A program made the position numbers and the translations under genes. From Pseudoselenomonas ruminantium (lineage in GTDB: Bacteria; Bacillota; Negativicutes; Selenomonadales; Selenomonadaceae), in the NCBI GenBank assembly GCA_002448495.1, contig DJYL01000059.1:1-6547 (forward strand): 6,547 nt of DNA, read 5' to 3'. Below the pieces are notes generated by a model. That model was not told the origin of the DNA, searched no databases, and worked only from the letters and a program-made list of their open reading frames with translations. This document shows positions 6,289-6,547 of this stretch, in pieces. Position 1 is the stretch's first letter; each line of letters opens with the position of its first letter.

Positions 6289-6547
6289 TTACAGCGTACC
6301 GAAGATACGGTCACCGGCATCGCCGAGGCCCGGTACGATATAGCCTTTTTCATTGAGTTTTTCGTCAATAGCGGCTACATAGACCGGCACATCGGGATGT
6401 TCTTCGTTAATTACCTTAATGCCTTCGGGAGCAGCCACCAGACACATCAGCGTAAGGCTGGTTGCGCCTTTCTCCTTCAGGAGGGACAGAGCTGCGGAGG
6501 CACTGCCGCCCGTTGCCAGCATCGGGTCAACCACAATCAGCGTGCGT
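6289..6547 (-). CDS. upp: Uracil phosphoribosyltransferase, C-terminal part (N-terminus outside window)
   Basis: Pyrimidine salvage enzyme that makes UMP and pyrophosphate from uracil and PRPP in the cytoplasm. Only the last 85 complete codons are in the window; the full enzyme is usually about 210 residues. The PRPP-binding loop is plain ([10 protein letters not shown], right after TLIVV). The C-terminus carries the uracil-binding region [12 protein letters not shown] followed by IFGTL, as in standard Upp proteins. The stop is TAA at 6289-6291, and ychF begins 24 bases later on the same strand, so the two probably share a transcript. The promoter and start lie beyond the right edge. Confidence 0.97.
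   Translation of the reverse strand, partial: RTLIVVDPMLATGGSASAALSLLKEKGATSLTLMCLVAAPEGIKVINEEHPDVPVYVAAIDEKLNEKGYIVPGLGDAGDRIFGTL

Overview
The window looks like chromosomal DNA of a low- to mid-GC Firmicute. The gene content (upp, ychF, a DUF951 protein), the strong AGGAGG-type ribosome binding sites, and the protein style would fit the Negativicutes (Selenomonas-like). That placement is an impression, not a computed result. There are seven genes: five on the minus strand (two of them cut by the window edges) and two on the plus strand. I see no tRNA, rRNA, mobile element or CRISPR array, and no gene-free stretch above 300 bases. The largest gap is about 150 bases, at 3645-3796.

Left part (1-3644, minus strand): a two-gene signalling operon. 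A 261-residue protein made of a degenerate receiver followed by an intact receiver comes first. After 32 bases comes a very large soluble hybrid histidine kinase with a FIST ligand-sensing region, HisKA, HATPase, receiver and HPt domains. It runs off the left edge after 942 residues. Together they form a complete cytoplasmic phosphorelay with no DNA-binding output in view.

Middle part (3645-5146): a plus-strand gene for a 108-residue, three-helix membrane protein and a plus-strand nitrilase-superfamily amidohydrolase. A minus-strand gene for a 66-residue DUF951 protein lies between them. It overlaps the end of the membrane protein gene by 16 bases and begins only 32 bases from the hydrolase start. 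With no terminator or clear promoter between the two plus genes, this has the shape of a noncontiguous operon, in which the DUF951 gene and the plus-strand transcript are mutually antisense. A 12-bp hairpin at 3730-3764 acts like a minus-strand terminator and carries, in its loop, the likely promoter of the plus-strand genes.

Right part (5158-6547, minus strand): upp (uracil phosphoribosyltransferase, C-terminal part only) followed by ychF (OBG-family ATPase/GTPase) with a TTG start. This is a housekeeping pair that converges on the hydrolase gene at a shared bidirectional terminator.

The most distinctive items are the FIST hybrid kinase with its tandem-receiver partner, and the interleaved antisense arrangement of the DUF951 gene.
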